Assembly: GCF_002941025.1 (NCBI RefSeq)
Contig: NZ_PTJS01000001.1
Span: 496,001-560,000, forward strand
DNA length: 64,000 nucleotides
Reading direction: 5' to 3'
Origin: Streptomyces sp. QL37
GTDB lineage: Bacteria; Actinomycetota; Actinomycetes; Streptomycetales; Streptomycetaceae
The notes beneath the pieces are model-generated. The model saw only the letters and a program-made list of their open reading frames with translations. It did not search any database and had not been told where the DNA came from. Of this stretch, positions 51,483 through 62,521 are shown in pieces. The position numbers and the translations under genes were made by a program. The stretch's first letter is position 1. Each line of letters opens with the position of its first letter.

Positions 51483-52379
51483 ATGACGGCCATGTCAGTG
51501 CGAACCACCGAAGCGGTCGGCAGCGCGGCCACGCGATGCGACGAGACGGGGTCGGTTTCCGACGCGGCTGCGCTTCCGTGGATCGAGGACGCCGGCAAGG
51601 TGGCTCCGCAGGACGCCCGGGCCATGTCGAAGCTCTTCTTCGACCGGCTCCAGGTCCTCGAGGAGGGGACCCACGAGTACCAGTACGCCCGCAACACCCT
51701 GATCGAGATGAATCTCTCCCTGGTGCGCTTCGCCGCCTCGCGGTTCCGGAACCGGGGCGGTGACGACACCGAGGACATCATCCAGGTGGGGACGATCGGC
51801 CTGATCAAGGCGATCGACCGGTTCGACCTGTCCCGCGAGGTCGAGTTCGCGACCTTCGCGGTGCCTTACATCGTCGGTGAGATCAAGCGGTTCTTCCGCG
51901 ACACGACCTGGTCCGTGCATGTGCCGCGACGGCTTCAGGAGCTGCGGGTCGAGCTGGCCAAGGCCAAGGAGCAGCTGTCGGCGAAGCTCGACCGCGACCC
52001 GACGGTCGCGGAGCTCGCCGCGCATCTCGATCTCCCCGAGGAGGAGATCATCGAGGGTCTGGTCGCCGCCAACGGCTACTCGGCGGGCTCCCTGGACACC
52101 CCGAACGCCGACAGCGAGTCGGGCGGCGACCAGCGTGCCTACGCCGACCTCCTGGGCGACGACGACCCGGGGATGGAAAGCGTCGAGAATCTGCACACCC
52201 TGGCTCCGCTGCTGCGGCAGCTGGACGACCGGGAGCGCAAGATCGTCCGCATGCGCTTCGGCCAGGAGATGACGCAGGCGCAGATCGGTGCGGAACTCGG
52301 CGTCTCCCAGATGCATGTGTCCCGCCTGCTCAGCAGGATCGTCCAGCGCCTGCGCGCGGGCATGTGCGTCGAGGTCTGA
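51483..52379 (+). CDS. SigB/SigF-family stress or sporulation sigma factor
   Basis: The 298-residue protein has the SigB/F/G layout: region 2 (LIEMNLSLVRFAASRFRNRG, DIIQVGTIGLIKAIDRFDLS, FATFAVPYIVGEIKRFFRDT with VHVPRRLQEL), region 3 (DPTVAELAAHLDLPEEEIIE) and region 4 (DDRERKIVRMRFGQEMTQAQ, GVSQMHVSRLLSRIVQRLR). It is one of about nine such factors in Streptomyces that are controlled by partner-switching anti-sigma proteins. Genes for a PP2C phosphatase, kinases and a HATPase follow downstream, fitting such a network. An ATG at 51492 could be an alternative start. Confidence 0.93.
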   Translation: MTAMSVRTTEAVGSAATRCDETGSVSDAAALPWIEDAGKVAPQDARAMSKLFFDRLQVLEEGTHEYQYARNTLIEMNLSLVRFAASRFRNRGGDDTEDIIQVGTIGLIKAIDRFDLSREVEFATFAVPYIVGEIKRFFRDTTWSVHVPRRLQELRVELAKAKEQLSAKLDRDPTVAELAAHLDLPEEEIIEGLVAANGYSAGSLDTPNADSESGGDQRAYADLLGDDDPGMESVENLHTLAPLLRQLDDRERKIVRMRFGQEMTQAQIGAELGVSQMHVSRLLSRIVQRLRAGMCVEV

Positions 52380-52400
52380 TCCACGGCACGCACTGAACGA

Positions 52401-52429
52401 CGGAGGCCCGGCCGAGTGCCGGGCCTCCG
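52401..52429 (+). terminator. Hairpin terminator after the sigma factor gene
   Basis: CGGAGGCCCGG (52401-52411) pairs perfectly with CCGGGCCTCCG (52419-52429) around a 7-nt loop, 21 bases after the stop. It separates the sigma gene from the downstream signalling operon. Confidence 0.85.
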
Positions 52430-52493
52430 TCACATATGCTTCACGCCGATAGGGCCGTGGATCTCGCGTGCCGTCCGTCGGAGGGGGTGGAGT

Positions 52494-53753
52494 GTGACCG
52501 AGTCACCGCTGGACACCTCTACACGTGTGCAGCAGCTCAGTGGAATTCCGGAACAGCAGAGGGGCCCGACCGCCACCGACACGTCCGTCTGGGACGTCGA
52601 CGCGGTCCTGCTCCTGGTGGAGGACGACTCCGGCGACGCGCTCCTGGTCGAGGAGATGCTCGCCGACAGCGAGCTCGACGCCCCGCTCACGTGGTGCAAG
52701 ACGCTGGCCGAGGCGCGGCGGTTCCTGCTGGAGTGCGAGACGTCCGTCTGTGTCCTGCTGGATCTGCACCTGCCCGATGTGAACGGCCTCGACGCGGTCC
52801 GTCAGCTCGTCGAGTCCGCCCCTGACACGGCCGTCATCGTGTTGACGGGTCTGGCCGAGTCGGAGACCGGTCTGTCCGCGGTCGCGCAGGGCGCCCAGGA
52901 CTACCTCGTCAAGGGCCGGATCGAACCCGAGATGCTGGGCCGTGCGATCCGCTACGCCCTCCAGCGAAAGCACGCCGAGCGGTCGGCGTCCGCCATGCGG
53001 ACCAGTCGGCTGATCGCTCAGGAGAACGCCCGTCTGGAGCGTGCGCTGCTGCCGATCCCGCTGCTGCTGGACGACAGCTTCCAGGTGGCCGCGCGCTACG
53101 AGGCCGGGCGGGCCCACGGGCTCCTGAGCGGCGACTTCTACGACGTGGTCCAGACTGCCGACGGTGCGGTGCACGCGGTGATCGGCGATGTGTCGGGGCA
53201 CGGCGCCGCGGAGGCCGCCCTGGGTGTCTGTCTGCGGGTCGCCTGGCGCACGGCCGTACTGACCGGTGTCCCGCAGCTGGAGAAGACCGGTCTACTGGAA
53301 GGCATACTCGTCGCCGAGCGGTCGGATCCCCATGTGTTCGCCACCGTGACCACGCTCGTCTTCCCGCCGAGCCGGGACAGGGTGCTCGTCGCACGGGCCG
53401 GGCACCCCGGGCTGCTGATGCGGCGTGGCACGGACGTCGGATGGGTGGAGCCCGACCCGGGCATGGCGCTCGGGCTGCTGCCCGGTACCGGCCGCTGGAC
53501 GATCACGGAGCTGGAGCTCTTCCCCGACAGCGAACTCGTCCTGTTCACCGACGGCCTGTTCGAGGGGCGCACGGGGCCCAAGTCGCGGCTGGGCGAGGAA
53601 GGTCTGCTGGCCATGGCCGGTGCGTACGGCTCGCTCGAACCCCGTGCGTTCGTCGACGCGCTGGTCGCCGAAGCCACCGAGAGCGCCTCTCCGTACGGTG
53701 GACTGGCCGATGACGTCGCCGTGCTGCACCTCGGCTGGAAGGCGGGCTCATGA
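52494..53753 (+). CDS. Receiver-PP2C (RsbU/SpoIIE-like) response regulator phosphatase
   Basis: The 419-residue protein has a receiver domain (LLLVEDDSGDALLVEEML, Asp in VCVLLDLHLPDVNGLD at about residue 92, Lys in QDYLVKGRIE), a coiled linker (MRTSRLIAQENARLERALL) and a PP2C domain (GLLSGDFYDVVQTADGAVHA, VIGDVSGHG, LVLFTDGLFEGR, GLADDVAVLHLGW). Phosphorylation of the receiver would switch the phosphatase that acts on an anti-anti-sigma factor. The start is GTG 52494 after GGAGGGGGTGGA. It heads an operon with a CHASE3 kinase and a second receiver. Confidence 0.92.
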   Translation: MTESPLDTSTRVQQLSGIPEQQRGPTATDTSVWDVDAVLLLVEDDSGDALLVEEMLADSELDAPLTWCKTLAEARRFLLECETSVCVLLDLHLPDVNGLDAVRQLVESAPDTAVIVLTGLAESETGLSAVAQGAQDYLVKGRIEPEMLGRAIRYALQRKHAERSASAMRTSRLIAQENARLERALLPIPLLLDDSFQVAARYEAGRAHGLLSGDFYDVVQTADGAVHAVIGDVSGHGAAEAALGVCLRVAWRTAVLTGVPQLEKTGLLEGILVAERSDPHVFATVTTLVFPPSRDRVLVARAGHPGLLMRRGTDVGWVEPDPGMALGLLPGTGRWTITELELFPDSELVLFTDGLFEGRTGPKSRLGEEGLLAMAGAYGSLEPRAFVDALVAEATESASPYGGLADDVAVLHLGWKAGS

Positions 53754-53799
53754 GCACGGAGAAGCAGTGGAGGGCGGGCTCATGAGCGCGGAGAAGCAG
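53741..53799 (+). repeat. Duplicated translation-coupling junction creating an 11-codon mini-ORF
   Basis: A 27-base segment containing GGCTCATGAGC is present at 53741-53767 and again at 53773-53799, 32 bases apart, with one difference. The first copy makes an ATGA overlap with the phosphatase stop and opens [11 protein letters not shown] (53750-53785), whose own stop overlaps, again as ATGA, the true kinase start at 53782. The kinase is therefore coupled to the phosphatase through a tiny extra frame. Confidence 0.85.
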
Positions 53800-55407
53800 A
53801 AGGCGGGACGGACCGGCCTGATATCCCGGCTGTCGGTGCAGAACTGGGTCCACCTGATCCTGGCCGGCTTCGTGCTGGTGGTCTGCGGATGCCTCGTCGT
53901 CGGAGGGCTCGTCCTCTCCCGCATCTCCGACCGGACCACGGATCTGGTGGACCGCATCCAGCCCGCCCGCTCCGCCTCGTTCCAGCTGCAGAACTCGCTC
54001 GTGGACCAGGAGACCGGGGTGCGCGGCTTCGCCCTCACCGGTGACCCGTCGTTCCTGGAGCCCTACGAGTCGGGCATGCGTGCCGAGCGGGAGCGGCTGG
54101 CCCGGGTGCGCTCGCTGATCGGCGACAAGCAGCCTTACGTCGACGATCTGCGGGAGATCGAGAAGGCCTCCCAGCGGTGGCGGACCCTGCGCGCCGAGCC
54201 GCTGATCGCCACGGTGCGGGCGAGCGGACCCAGGGGGGCGTCCTCGGCCCCGATCCTGCAGAGCAAGGAGGACTTCGACGCGCTGCGCGTGACGTACACC
54301 GCGCAGCAGAGCCATCTGGACGAGGCGCGGGACCAGGCCCGCGCGGAGCTCGATGACGCGCGCACCACGCGTGACCGCGTGCTCATCGCCCTCCTGATCG
54401 GCTTCGTGCTGGCCGTCGTGTCGCTCAGTCTGCTGCTGCAGCGCATGGTGGGGCGGCCGCTGAACGCGCTGACCGCCGCGTCCGACAGGGTGAGGGAAGG
54501 GGCCTTCACCAGCAGGATCGAGGTCCGGGGCCCGTCGGACGTCCGGGCGGTGGCCGCGGCGGCCGAGGACATGCGACGGCGTCTGGTCACGGAGCTGGCC
54601 GAGTCCCAGGACCGGGAGACGCTGCTGGCCGAGCAGACCACGGAGCTCCGCCGGTCCAACTCCGAACTGGAACAGTTCGCCTACGTGGCCTCGCACGACC
54701 TCCAGGAGCCGCTGCGGAAGGTGGCCTCCTTCTGCCAGCTGCTGGACAAGCGGTACGGTTCGGAGCTGGACGAACGCGGCCGGCAGTACATCGACTTCGC
54801 GGTCGACGGCGCCAAGCGGATGCAGGTGCTCATCAACGACCTGCTGACCTTCTCCCGGGTGGGCCGGGTGCAGCAGAGCTGGAAGCCCGTGGACCTGGAC
54901 GCGTCCCTGGACCGGGCCCTGTCCAATCTCACCCTGGCCATCGAGGAGTCCGGAGCCGTCCTCGAACGCGAGGATCCGCTGCCGGAGCTGCTCGGTGACC
55001 CGACGTCGCTCACCATGGTGTGGCAGAACCTCGTCGGGAACGCGGTCAAGTTCCGCCGGCGTGACGTGCCGTGCCGGATCACCGTCACGTGCGTCCAGGA
55101 GGGCGACGACTGGCATCTGACGGTCGCCGACAACGGCATCGGGATCCCGCCGGAATTCGCGGACAAGGTGTTCGTCATCTTCCAGCGCCTGCACGCCCGC
55201 GACGAGTACGAGGGAACCGGGATCGGGCTCTCCCTCTGCCGCAAGATCATCGAATTCCACGGTGGCCGGATCTGGCTGGACCCGGAGCCGGCCGAGGGCA
55301 CACTGATTCACTTCACCCTGCCCGTCCTGCCTGAGGCACCCACGCACACCACGGCGGAGCTCCTCGCCCCCGCCCCGCTCACCCCCCGGTCGGGAGACCC
55401 GCTGTGA
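53782..55407 (+). CDS. CHASE3-HAMP sensor histidine kinase
   Basis: The 541-residue protein has a transmembrane segment ([20 protein letters not shown], about residues 22-42), a CHASE3 sensor ([36 protein letters not shown]), a second membrane segment ([20 protein letters not shown], about 205-225), HAMP, coiled coil, HisKA with the His in [14 protein letters not shown] (about 310) and HATPase with [21 protein letters not shown] and [19 protein letters not shown]. This is the phytochrome/NtrY-like kinase type that often works with single-domain receivers. The start ATG 53782 was chosen over ATG 53750, which is out of frame. Confidence 0.92.
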   Translation: MSAEKQKAGRTGLISRLSVQNWVHLILAGFVLVVCGCLVVGGLVLSRISDRTTDLVDRIQPARSASFQLQNSLVDQETGVRGFALTGDPSFLEPYESGMRAERERLARVRSLIGDKQPYVDDLREIEKASQRWRTLRAEPLIATVRASGPRGASSAPILQSKEDFDALRVTYTAQQSHLDEARDQARAELDDARTTRDRVLIALLIGFVLAVVSLSLLLQRMVGRPLNALTAASDRVREGAFTSRIEVRGPSDVRAVAAAAEDMRRRLVTELAESQDRETLLAEQTTELRRSNSELEQFAYVASHDLQEPLRKVASFCQLLDKRYGSELDERGRQYIDFAVDGAKRMQVLINDLLTFSRVGRVQQSWKPVDLDASLDRALSNLTLAIEESGAVLEREDPLPELLGDPTSLTMVWQNLVGNAVKFRRRDVPCRITVTCVQEGDDWHLTVADNGIGIPPEFADKVFVIFQRLHARDEYEGTGIGLSLCRKIIEFHGGRIWLDPEPAEGTLIHFTLPVLPEAPTHTTAELLAPAPLTPRSGDPL

Positions 55408-55847
55408 ATGACGCCGTCAAGCCCATCGAAGTACTGCTCGTCGAGGACGACCCCGGCGACGAGCTGATGACCCGTGAGGCGTTCGAGGACAACAAGATCC
55501 GCAACACCCTCCATGTGGTCCGTGACGGGCAGGAGGCACTGGATTTCCTGTACCGCCAGGGTGAGTACGCCGACGCGCCCCGCCCGGACCTGGTTCTTCT
55601 CGACCTGAACCTGCCGAAGTACGACGGCCGCCAAGTGCTCGAGCGGATCAAGACCGACCCGGAACTGGCGCTGATCCCGGTCGTCGTCCTCACCACGTCC
55701 TCGGCCGAGGAGGACATCCTCCGCAGCTACAAGCTGCACGCCAACGCCTATGTCACCAAGCCGGTCGACCTGGAGCAGTTCATCGGGGCGGTGCGCCAGA
55801 TCGACGACTTCTTCGTCAGCGTGGTCCGGCTGCCCCGGCGCGCGTAA
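55404..55847 (+). CDS. Single-domain response regulator (Rcp1/CheY-like)
   Basis: The 147-residue protein is one receiver domain: [20 protein letters not shown] at the N terminus, phospho-acceptor Asp in [18 protein letters not shown] (about residue 68), Thr in [13 protein letters not shown], and Lys in [13 protein letters not shown]. There is no output domain. It is the Rcp1 type seen next to CHASE3 or phytochrome kinases. The GTG 55404 overlaps the kinase stop (GTGA). It probably shuttles phosphate, perhaps onto the receiver-PP2C protein of the same operon. Confidence 0.92.
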   Translation: MNDAVKPIEVLLVEDDPGDELMTREAFEDNKIRNTLHVVRDGQEALDFLYRQGEYADAPRPDLVLLDLNLPKYDGRQVLERIKTDPELALIPVVVLTTSSAEEDILRSYKLHANAYVTKPVDLEQFIGAVRQIDDFFVSVVRLPRRA

Positions 55848-55945
55848 GATCTGCAGGGATCTCCCGGAGTGGGATCTCTCGACTCGGGTAGACGAACGGC
55901 GAGAAGAGGTCCACGACCTCCCCTGCGGCGCCCTGGCTGGAGCAC

Positions 55946-56401
55946 ATGAACGAACAGGCCACCTCACGGCCGGACGATCCCTTCCAGGGGGCACCGTCCA
56001 CGGAGGTTCTGCTCGCCGCCGAGGTGTTCGACGGCGAGCCCGGCTGCATCGCGCAGGCCCGGGCGCTCGCCGACCGTTTCCTGGCACGCCTCGTGGCGGA
56101 GTGGCTCGCGGTCCTCGGTGAGCACACCCGCAGTGATCTGATGCTGGCGGTGAGCGAGCTCGTCACCAACGCGGACCGCTACAGCCATGGCCCGTATCTT
56201 CTGGAGCTGGAGGGCGACGCCCGGCGCATCAGCGTCACGGTGTACGACAGCAGCACGGCGCTCCCGGTGCTGTACTCCCCCGACCCGGCCCGTCTCGGCG
56301 GTCACGGCATGGAGATCGTGGTCGCGCTCTGCGACCGGGTCACGGCGGAGCGGGTGCCGGTCGGCAAGCGCATCCGCGCCGAGTTCATGCTCAGCACCTG
56401 A
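55946..56401 (+). CDS. HATPase_c_2 anti-sigma-type regulatory kinase (RsbW/SpoIIAB-like)
   Basis: The 151-residue protein has the ATP-binding fold of anti-sigma kinases: CIAQARALADRFLARLVAEW, N box in MLAVSELVTNADRYSHGP (about residue 75), DSSTALPVL and GGHGMEIVVALCDRV (G box). It lacks other domains. Given the SigB/F-type sigma factor and PP2C proteins nearby, it likely binds a sigma factor or phosphorylates its antagonist. The start is ATG 55946, 98 bases after the receiver gene, so it may belong to the same transcript. Confidence 0.88.
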   Translation: MNEQATSRPDDPFQGAPSTEVLLAAEVFDGEPGCIAQARALADRFLARLVAEWLAVLGEHTRSDLMLAVSELVTNADRYSHGPYLLELEGDARRISVTVYDSSTALPVLYSPDPARLGGHGMEIVVALCDRVTAERVPVGKRIRAEFMLST

Positions 56402-56638
56402 GCGGCCTCACCGACGGCACGGCCCGTCCCGGAGCGGCGATTCGGTGCGTTCCGGACACGTGGTGCGGTGGCGCGACAGCGTGGCGTCACCTCCCCGGTG
56501 AACTTCTGAGCCCTTGGGCAAGGAGGACTACCGTCGGGAGGAGGACCCTGGAGGGATGGACGTACTACCGGAGCAGTATGCCGAATCGCCGCCTCAGGGA
56601 CGACGACGCGGCGGCTCCGACGGGACATCGTGGTGTAC

Positions 56639-59085
<2,447 letters not shown>

Positions 59086-59112
59086 CTACAGTAGGACACG
59101 TCGCAAGCGGCC

Positions 59113-59142
59113 AACTTATGGGCATACAAAGGGTGGTGACAA
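59113..59142 (-). promoter_or_regulatory. Probable promoter of the Rpf-LysM-M23 gene
   Basis: On the minus strand TTGTCA (59142-59137) and TAAGTT (59118-59113) are separated by 18 bases, fitting a housekeeping-type promoter. The predicted leader is only about 36 nt, too short for the c-di-AMP (ydaO-type) riboswitch that controls some other rpf genes. Confidence 0.5.
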
Positions 59143-59235
59143 GTGAACAGTTTTCGTACGCCGCGCGTGCGCCCCGGCGTACCACCCCGGGGGCCGCGTT
59201 CGCGCCTGCCGTCCGACCTCTCCGGCCACCATGGG

Positions 59236-59271
59236 AGAGCGCTCTATCCCGCCCTCTTCTAATGCTATAAA
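59236..59271 (+). promoter_or_regulatory. LacI-type operator and leaderless promoter of the LacI gene
   Basis: AGAGCGCTCT (59236-59245) is a perfect 10-bp palindrome like the GAGCGCTC core of CebR-type LacI operators. TATAAA (59266-59271) ends seven bases before the ATG at 59279, so transcription should start at or next to the start codon. The operator lies about -34 to -43, ideal for autoregulation. Confidence 0.6.
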
Positions 59272-59278
59272 GACCCTC

Positions 59279-60349
59279 ATGACGGATGCTCTGCGACCGA
59301 CCGGTGCGGCGCCCACCCTCGAGGACGTGGCGCGGGCGGCCGGCGTCTCGCGCGCGACGGTCTCGCGTGTCGTCAACGGGGTGCGCAACGTCGATCCGGC
59401 GATCCAGGAGGCCGTCCGGCGGGCGGTCTCGGTCACCGGCTACACACCCAACCGCGCGGCCCGCTCCCTGGTGACCCGGCGCACGGGGGCCGTCGCGCTG
59501 GTGGTGTCGGGCGCGGGGACCGAGCCGGAGGGTGAGGAACCCGCCGAGGAAGGGGCCTTCACCGCCCAGGTCTTCGCCGACCCGTTCTTCGGCCGGGTGG
59601 TGACGGGAATCGTCAACTACCTGCGGCCGCGCGGGATGCACCCGGTGCTGATGTTCGCCGAGACCTCGCGGGCCCGGGACGAGGTGGTGGCGTATCTGCG
59701 GCAGGGCAGCGCCGACGGTGCGCTGATCGTGTCGACCCACGCGCAGGACCCGCTGCCCGGTCTGATCACCGATGCGGGGCTGTCCGCCGTCCTGTTCGCG
59801 CGCCCTGCCCGGCCGGTACGGATCAGCTATGTCGACCTGGCCCACCGGGACGGCGCCCGACTGGCCGCCGAGCATCTGCTCGCCCGCGGCTGCCGACGGA
59901 TCGCCACCATCAGCGGGCCGCTGAACGTCCCCGCGGGGCAGGAGAGACTCGCGGGTTTCCGGGACGCGATGGCGCGGCACGGGCATGTCGATGTCCCGGT
60001 GGCCGAGGGGCAGTTCACCCAGGAGAGCGGCGAGGCCGCGATGGAGCGGCTACTGTCCGAACACCCCGCCCTGGACGGGGTGTTCGCCGGAAACGACCTG
60101 ATGGCGACGGGGGCGTGCCATGTGCTGCGGGAGCGCGGCAGGCGGGTGCCCGAGGACGTCGCCGTGATCGGCTTCGACGACAGCAGCGCCGCCTCGGCCT
60201 GCCGCCCGCCGCTCACGACGGTGCGGCAGCCCGTGGAGGACATGGCGGCGGAGATGGCCAGTCTGCTGCTGGACCGACTGGAGGCGCCGGACCGGCCGAC
60301 GACGTCGGTCATCTTCGAACCGGTGCTGGTGCTGAGGGACTCCGCCTGA
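59279..60349 (+). CDS. LacI family transcriptional regulator
   Basis: The 356-residue protein has the LacI helix-turn-helix and hinge at residues 12-65 (TLEDVARAAGVSRATVSRVV, NRAARSLVTRRTGAVALVVS) and a sugar-binding-protein-like domain (ADPFFGRVVTGIVNYLRPRG, ISYVDLAHRDGARLAAEHLL, GVFAGNDLMATGACHVLRER, DVAVIGFDDSSAAS). The sugar ligand is unknown. ATG 59279 is supported by the leaderless promoter; a GTG/ATG further upstream at 59231 would lie inside the operator. No transporter or catabolic operon is adjacent, so targets other than itself are distant. Confidence 0.93.
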   Translation: MTDALRPTGAAPTLEDVARAAGVSRATVSRVVNGVRNVDPAIQEAVRRAVSVTGYTPNRAARSLVTRRTGAVALVVSGAGTEPEGEEPAEEGAFTAQVFADPFFGRVVTGIVNYLRPRGMHPVLMFAETSRARDEVVAYLRQGSADGALIVSTHAQDPLPGLITDAGLSAVLFARPARPVRISYVDLAHRDGARLAAEHLLARGCRRIATISGPLNVPAGQERLAGFRDAMARHGHVDVPVAEGQFTQESGEAAMERLLSEHPALDGVFAGNDLMATGACHVLRERGRRVPEDVAVIGFDDSSAASACRPPLTTVRQPVEDMAAEMASLLLDRLEAPDRPTTSVIFEPVLVLRDSA

Positions 60350-60480
60350 GGGGCCCCGCCTGCTGGCGGGGACGTGTCCTGAGCAGTCCCAACCGGTACG
60401 GGGGCGCGTCAGGCGCAGGTTGCACCCCAACGTCCAGGGACGGCGCCGCACCCCCTCTACCGGGGCGCCCGCACCGTCCG

Positions 60481-60565
60481 CGGCGGCACTCGGCCGCCGC
60501 CCGGCGGTCATGGCGGTGGAGTCCGCCCGTGCGTTGAACCTCCGGGCGGCGGCCGAGTGCCGCCG
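60481..60565. repeat. 24-bp perfect inverted repeat at the 3' end of the ROK gene
   Basis: 60481-60504 and 60542-60565 are exact reverse complements with a 37-nt loop. The right arm lies inside the end of the ROK coding region. It may act as a bidirectional terminator between the convergent LacI and ROK genes. The rest of the 158-base gap holds no gene. Confidence 0.8.
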
Positions 60566-61803
60566 CGTGCCAGGAAGTCGGACAGGGGCAGGGTCGCCGC
60601 GCCCACCGTGACCGCGTCGGGGCCCAGGTGCCCCAGGTCGATCGTGGTGCGGGCGACAGCGTGTTCGAGGGCGTACTCCTGGGCGTACCGGCGGATCTCC
60701 GGGAGCAGGTGAGGGCCGATGAGCAGGCCTGCCCAGCCTCCGAGCAGGATGCGTTCGGGCAGGAAGAGGTTGACCAGGTCGGCCAGGGCCGCGCCGAGGC
60801 ACTCGGCCGTCTCGTCCAGGATCGAGACCGCCACCGGATCCGGGGCAGCGCCGCCGCGTCCCGGGTAGGCGGCCGCGAGCAGTGCGGCGAGAGCGGTCTC
60901 GTCGTCGGCGTCCGCGGGCAGCGGGCCGCCCGCCTCCTGCCAGCGCTCCCGCATGGCCTCCGCACCTGCGTACGCCTCCAGGCAGCCCATGGAGCCGCAG
61001 CGGCAGCGGCGGCCCCGTAGCTGCACGGTGGTGTGGCCCCATTCCAGGGCCGCGTTCGAGAGGTCCTCGTCGAGGATGTCGCCCCGGTTGACGCTCGCTC
61101 CGACCCCGGAGCCGATCAGGGCGACGGCGGCCGCGCCGGCTCCCCTGCCGCCGCCGAACCACATCTCCGCCTGCCCCAGGGTCTTCGCGCCGTTGTCGAT
61201 GAAGAACGGCACCTCGGGCGGCACGTCCACGGCTTCGCGGAGCAGTCGCTCGAAGGGGACGGCGCTCCAACCGATGGTCTGACCGTGCACGACCGCACCC
61301 GGGCCGCCCGCGGCCTCCGGGGCGTCGCGCTCGATGATCCCGGGCACCCCGATGCCGATGCCGAGCAGCATGCGGGGGTCGGCGCCCGCGTCGCGCAGGA
61401 CGTCGGCCACGCCCGACCGGACGTGGCCGACGATGCGCTCGACGTCGTAACCGTGCTGCGCCAGCAGGCGGTCGGTGCGGGCGAGTTCCGTCAGCGCGAG
61501 GTCGAAGAGCTCGACGCGCACTCGGGTCTCCCCGATGTCGATGCCCACGAAGAGTCCCCCGCCCGGGGCGGTCCGCAGCAGGGTGCGGGGGCGGCCGCCG
61601 TCGGAGTCGACGACGCCCGCCTCCTCCAAGAGCCCCTCGGAGGCCAGCTCGGCGACCACGTTGCTGATGGATCCCGAACTGAGCCCGGTCGCGGGTCCCA
61701 GCTCCTGACGGCTCAGCGGGCCGTCGAAATACAACCGTTGCAATACCCGCGCCCGATTGCCCCTTCGCAGGTCACGCACGGTCCGTCTGCTGCGCTCAGC
61801 CAT
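60508..61803 (-). CDS. ROK family transcriptional regulator
   Basis: The 431-residue protein has an N-terminal winged helix (LRRGNRARVLQRLYFDGPLS, TGLSSGSISNVVAELASEGL), then the ROK sugar-kinase-like domain (FVGIDIGETRVRVELFDL, EWGHTTV with GRRCRCGSMGCLEAYAG, the CxCGxxGCxE zinc motif at about residue 285). Such regulators respond to sugars such as xylose or GlcNAc. The start is ATG 61803 with GAAGGGAG. The last 19 residues (Gly/Pro/Thr rich) come from the inverted repeat and look like a non-conserved extension. It is divergent from a truncated sugar-binding protein start. Confidence 0.92.
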   Translation of the reverse strand: MAERSRRTVRDLRRGNRARVLQRLYFDGPLSRQELGPATGLSSGSISNVVAELASEGLLEEAGVVDSDGGRPRTLLRTAPGGGLFVGIDIGETRVRVELFDLALTELARTDRLLAQHGYDVERIVGHVRSGVADVLRDAGADPRMLLGIGIGVPGIIERDAPEAAGGPGAVVHGQTIGWSAVPFERLLREAVDVPPEVPFFIDNGAKTLGQAEMWFGGGRGAGAAAVALIGSGVGASVNRGDILDEDLSNAALEWGHTTVQLRGRRCRCGSMGCLEAYAGAEAMRERWQEAGGPLPADADDETALAALLAAAYPGRGGAAPDPVAVSILDETAECLGAALADLVNLFLPERILLGGWAGLLIGPHLLPEIRRYAQEYALEHAVARTTIDLGHLGPDAVTVGAATLPLSDFLARGGTRPPPGGSTHGRTPPP

Positions 61804-61878
61804 GTTGCTCCCTTCGCCCCGGCAACATACCCCGGCCCCGGCTCTTGACGCGCACTTTCTTCACTACTTAACGCATAT

Positions 61879-61889
61879 CTTAAATTAAG
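61879..61889. promoter_or_regulatory. ROK-type operator
   Basis: CTTAAATTAAG is a perfect 5+1+5 palindrome in an AT-rich stretch between the ROK gene and the truncated binding-protein start; a further TTAA half-site occurs at 61869. TTAA-rich palindromes of this type are known targets of ROK/XylR-like repressors. Confidence 0.6.
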
Positions 61890-61946
61890 AGCGGAAGGGT
61901 TGTTCGGATCCCGGACCGGACCCTCACCGGAAAGGGGCCACCCTTC

Positions 61947-62075
61947 ATGCGTCACCTCAGAGCCGCAGCAGCCGCCACCCTCGCCGTATCCGTCGCAGTC
62001 GGAGGGCGATCGGAGGTGAGAGGTCAGGCGCATATGCTCACCGTATGGAGCAGAGTGAAGTTCTCAAGCGAGTGA
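61947..62075 (+). pseudogene. 5' remnant of a sugar ABC transporter binding-protein gene
   Basis: ATG 61947, after AAAGGGG, opens MRHLRAAAAATLAVSVAVGG, an N-terminal secretion signal of the kind found on sugar-binding lipoproteins, positioned exactly where such a gene normally lies opposite a ROK regulator. After about 19 codons the sequence loses signal-peptide character and the frame runs into the next gene, stopping at 62075. The lipobox Cys and all later parts are missing. This is best read as a deletion that removed the ABC operon but left its promoter, operator and first codons. Confidence 0.6.
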
Positions 62076-62425
62076 TCGGCATCCTCACGGAGGCGGGCGA
62101 GATGCAGCGCCACGCCGAGGAGGAGACGGGCGGCGGCGACCCGGCCGCCGGCGAGAACATGGTGACGACCCTTCTCAACGAGACGATGCCCCACATCGCC
62201 ATCCCCTCCGACGCCACCGTCGAGGAGATGGCCGCCCTGGTGGGACGCGAAGTCGGCGGCGCCGTCGAACAGCTGGTCGGAGCCTTCACACTTGCCTTCA
62301 TCGCGCTCGCCCAGATCCACGACTCCGGGCAGGAGGACGTGACCTCCGCCGACGTGCTGCAGGATCTGGCCCTGCGTGCCGAGGAACTGAGCTCGGGCGA
62401 CGAGGGCCCCGAGGGGTCTCCCTGA
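62045..62425 (+). CDS. Hypothetical acidic protein of 126 residues
   Basis: I do not recognise a family. The protein is soluble, acidic and mostly helical: EQSEVLKRVIGILTEAGEMQ at the N terminus, an acidic Gly-rich turn, then VEEMAALVGREVGGAVEQLV and AFTLAFIALAQIHDSGQEDV with a DE-rich tail. ATG 62045 has a TATGCT -10 element ending six bases upstream, so a leaderless transcript is likely. The start lies just beyond the deletion junction of the binding-protein remnant. Confidence 0.7.
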   Translation: MEQSEVLKRVIGILTEAGEMQRHAEEETGGGDPAAGENMVTTLLNETMPHIAIPSDATVEEMAALVGREVGGAVEQLVGAFTLAFIALAQIHDSGQEDVTSADVLQDLALRAEELSSGDEGPEGSP

Positions 62426-62521
62426 GGCGAGGGTGCGCGACGGGCCGATGTGACCGTCACACGATCGGCTCGTTTTCCGGGGTGACGGTTCTCTGCCCAC
62501 GGCTCGGAAGGCCCCCACCCC

